Source: JABCPE02 sp963530895
GTDB lineage: Bacteria > Bacteroidota > Bacteroidia > Flavobacteriales > Weeksellaceae
DNA length: 15,388 bases
Assembly (NCBI GenBank): GCA_963530895.1
Contig: CAUSFO010000037.1
Span: forward strand, 1-15,388
Direction of reading: 5' to 3'
The notes under the pieces are model-generated. The model was not told where the DNA came from, searched no databases, and saw only the letters and a program-made list of their open reading frames with translations. Numbering within the stretch: position 1 is the stretch's first letter; the number at the start of each line of letters is the position of its first letter. Positions 14,676 to 15,388 of the stretch are shown here, piece after piece. Position numbers and translations under genes: made by a program.

Positions 14676-14704
14676 ATTATTAACATTAGATTTTCTAAAG
14701 TTTT

Positions 14705-15244
14705 TTAATATCTATCTCCATATATATTCTTTGCTTTTAGTGTATATTTTTTGACAAAGTCTGTTTTACTCTCTGTGTAGGCATCTCTATTATGCTCAAA
14801 TTTTTTCCAAAGGAGAAGTTTCATTTTTTCATATTCTTTTGCTACATCTTGATTTTCAACAAGATAATCCCGAAAATAAAGTTCATCATTATCGCCTCTC
14901 AATCTTATATGCAAATGGAATACCTTTTCCGCAAAACCATTTATGGTGTATCCTTTGTTATACACCATTCTATCTTTATCACGGGACATGCATAGATACT
15001 GGTTTTTGTCCAAAATATCTGAAATATTTTTCAGACTATTTTTATCATCGCATTCTATAAGGATGTCAATAATTGGTTTTGCCCAAATGGAAGGAACCGC
15101 TGTGCTTCCTATATGACTAATGATAACTTCCTCATTTATAATAGTTTCCAAATGTTGTTTTTCTTCCTGAAACCATTTTTCCCATAGAGTATTGTGCGGG
15201 ACTAATTTGATTGGGAACAGCTGCCACAGCTCTTCAAGCGGCAT
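14705..15244 (-). CDS. GrpB family protein (UPF0157, nucleotidyltransferase-like)
   Basis: A 179-residue protein of the GrpB/UPF0157 family, which has a nucleotidyltransferase-like fold and no settled function. Diagnostic segments are WEKWFQEEK (21-29), HIGSTAVP (44-51), AKPIIDILIE (55-64) and the later FHLHIRLRGD. The N-terminus MPLEELWQLFPI followed by a His-containing turn matches family members that start with an 'LEELWxLFPI' peptide. The open frame continues 45 codons further to 15379. That extension is untypical, crosses the promoter region and overlaps the divergent gene, so I start at the ATG at 15244. A TATATTTG box lies about 48 bases upstream. It is 53 bp ahead of ribB in the same direction, but ribB has its own promoter-like box. 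Confidence 0.87.
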   Translation of the reverse strand: MPLEELWQLFPIKLVPHNTLWEKWFQEEKQHLETIINEEVIISHIGSTAVPSIWAKPIIDILIECDDKNSLKNISDILDKNQYLCMSRDKDRMVYNKGYTINGFAEKVFHLHIRLRGDNDELYFRDYLVENQDVAKEYEKMKLLLWKKFEHNRDAYTESKTDFVKKYTLKAKNIYGDRY

Positions 15245-15285
15245 TTTTAATAATTCTCTATTATTCAAAAAATTTAATCTAAATA

Positions 15286-15320
15286 TTGACACAAATATAA
15301 TCAAAATAACCTTATCTTTG
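15286..15320 (+). promoter_or_regulatory. Probable promoter of the partial right-edge gene
   Basis: TTGAC at 15286-15290 and TATCTTTG at 15313-15320 resemble the flavobacterial -33/-7 pair, though the TTG-to-TA spacing of 24 is one base over the usual range. The ATG at 15326 begins only 6 bases after the box. Confidence 0.6.
15292..15299 (-). promoter_or_regulatory. Probable promoter -7 box of the grpB-family gene
   Basis: TATATTTG on the minus strand matches TAnnTTTG, with a leader of about 43 bases to the ATG at 15244. It lies between the two elements of the opposing plus-strand promoter. Confidence 0.5.
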
Positions 15321-15325
15321 GGCTG

Positions 15326-15388
15326 ATGAATCCATATGAACTTTTTATAAAACCTTACGAGGAATATACTTTTTTTCAAATTTTCTTG
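15326..15388 (+). CDS. Start of an unidentified gene (possibly PnuC-like transporter), cut by window edge
   Basis: Twenty-one codons run open from an ATG at 15326 to the last base of the window, beginning MNPYELFIKPYEEYTFFQ. The support is a well-placed TATCTTTG box just upstream and an uninterrupted frame with plausible residues. The short peptide, a polar/aromatic lead-in turning hydrophobic, resembles the start of flavobacterial PnuC nicotinamide-riboside/NMN transporters as I remember them, but 21 residues cannot establish that. The start lies almost on the expected transcription start, so the message may be nearly leaderless. It diverges from the grpB-family gene. Confidence 0.45.
   Translation, partial: MNPYELFIKPYEEYTFFQIFL

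Noticed and set aside
14652..14704. Possible FMN riboswitch upstream of ribB
   Set aside because: The gap is 53 bases, far shorter than an RFN element, and none of its conserved segments are visible.
15245..15379. 45-residue extension of the GrpB-family protein
   Set aside because: It crosses both promoter boxes and the start of the divergent gene. MPLEELWQLFPI at 15244 fits the family N-terminus.

Overview
The window reads as chromosomal DNA of a flavobacterium (phylum Bacteroidota), probably a Weeksellaceae-type genome such as Chryseobacterium or Riemerella. I base this on the AT-rich composition, the lack of clear Shine-Dalgarno sites, a TAnnTTTG promoter box in front of almost every transcription unit, and gene content typical of the group: a GldA-like ABC ATPase, DUF2851, a compact DUF721/DciA protein and a RibB with a decayed RibA-like tail. 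The genus is an inference. I see no rRNA, tRNA, CRISPR array, insertion sequence or phage gene. The content is mostly housekeeping, packed with few gaps.

Layout. 1-536 (minus) is the N-terminal part of formate-tetrahydrofolate ligase, cut by the window edge. It diverges from a GldA-like ABC ATPase (682-1380, plus), which ends at a clear intrinsic terminator. A CDF zinc/cation exporter (1533-2453, plus) converges on gyrB (2513-4444, minus), with a shared, probably bidirectional terminator between them. From a divergent promoter region upstream of gyrB, a plus-strand run begins: an SLC1/DAACS-family symporter, a DUF2851 protein, a GNAT acetyltransferase, class 1A dihydroorotate dehydrogenase (pyrD), pdxJ with its own promoter, and a DUF721/DciA-like protein (4550-9530).

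A minus-strand cluster meets it stop codon to stop codon at 9530/9531. In transcription order it is ribB, corA, a SAM methyltransferase, a gamma-class carbonic anhydrase, a Bcs1-like AAA ATPase and mtgA (14651 down to 9531). The junctions are 4, 5, 3 and 34 bp, then a 1-base TGATG overlap, so this looks like one transcript from a TATCTTTG promoter at 14668-14675. A likely terminator for it lies inside the opposing DUF721 gene. At the right edge a GrpB-family gene (minus) diverges from the first 21 codons of a plus-strand gene that resembles a PnuC transporter start.

How the genes fit together. Several belong to cofactor and nucleotide metabolism (Fhs, PyrD, PdxJ, RibB, perhaps PnuC), several to ion and solute transport (CDF, DAACS, CorA), and others to replication and topology (GyrB, DciA-like) or the cell wall (MtgA). 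I found no convincing new multi-gene defence or mobile system. The points most worth following are the RibA-like domain that has lost its zinc and catalytic residues, the symporter with its classical acidic-substrate residues replaced, the AAA ATPase translationally coupled to mtgA, and the terminator embedded in an opposing gene.
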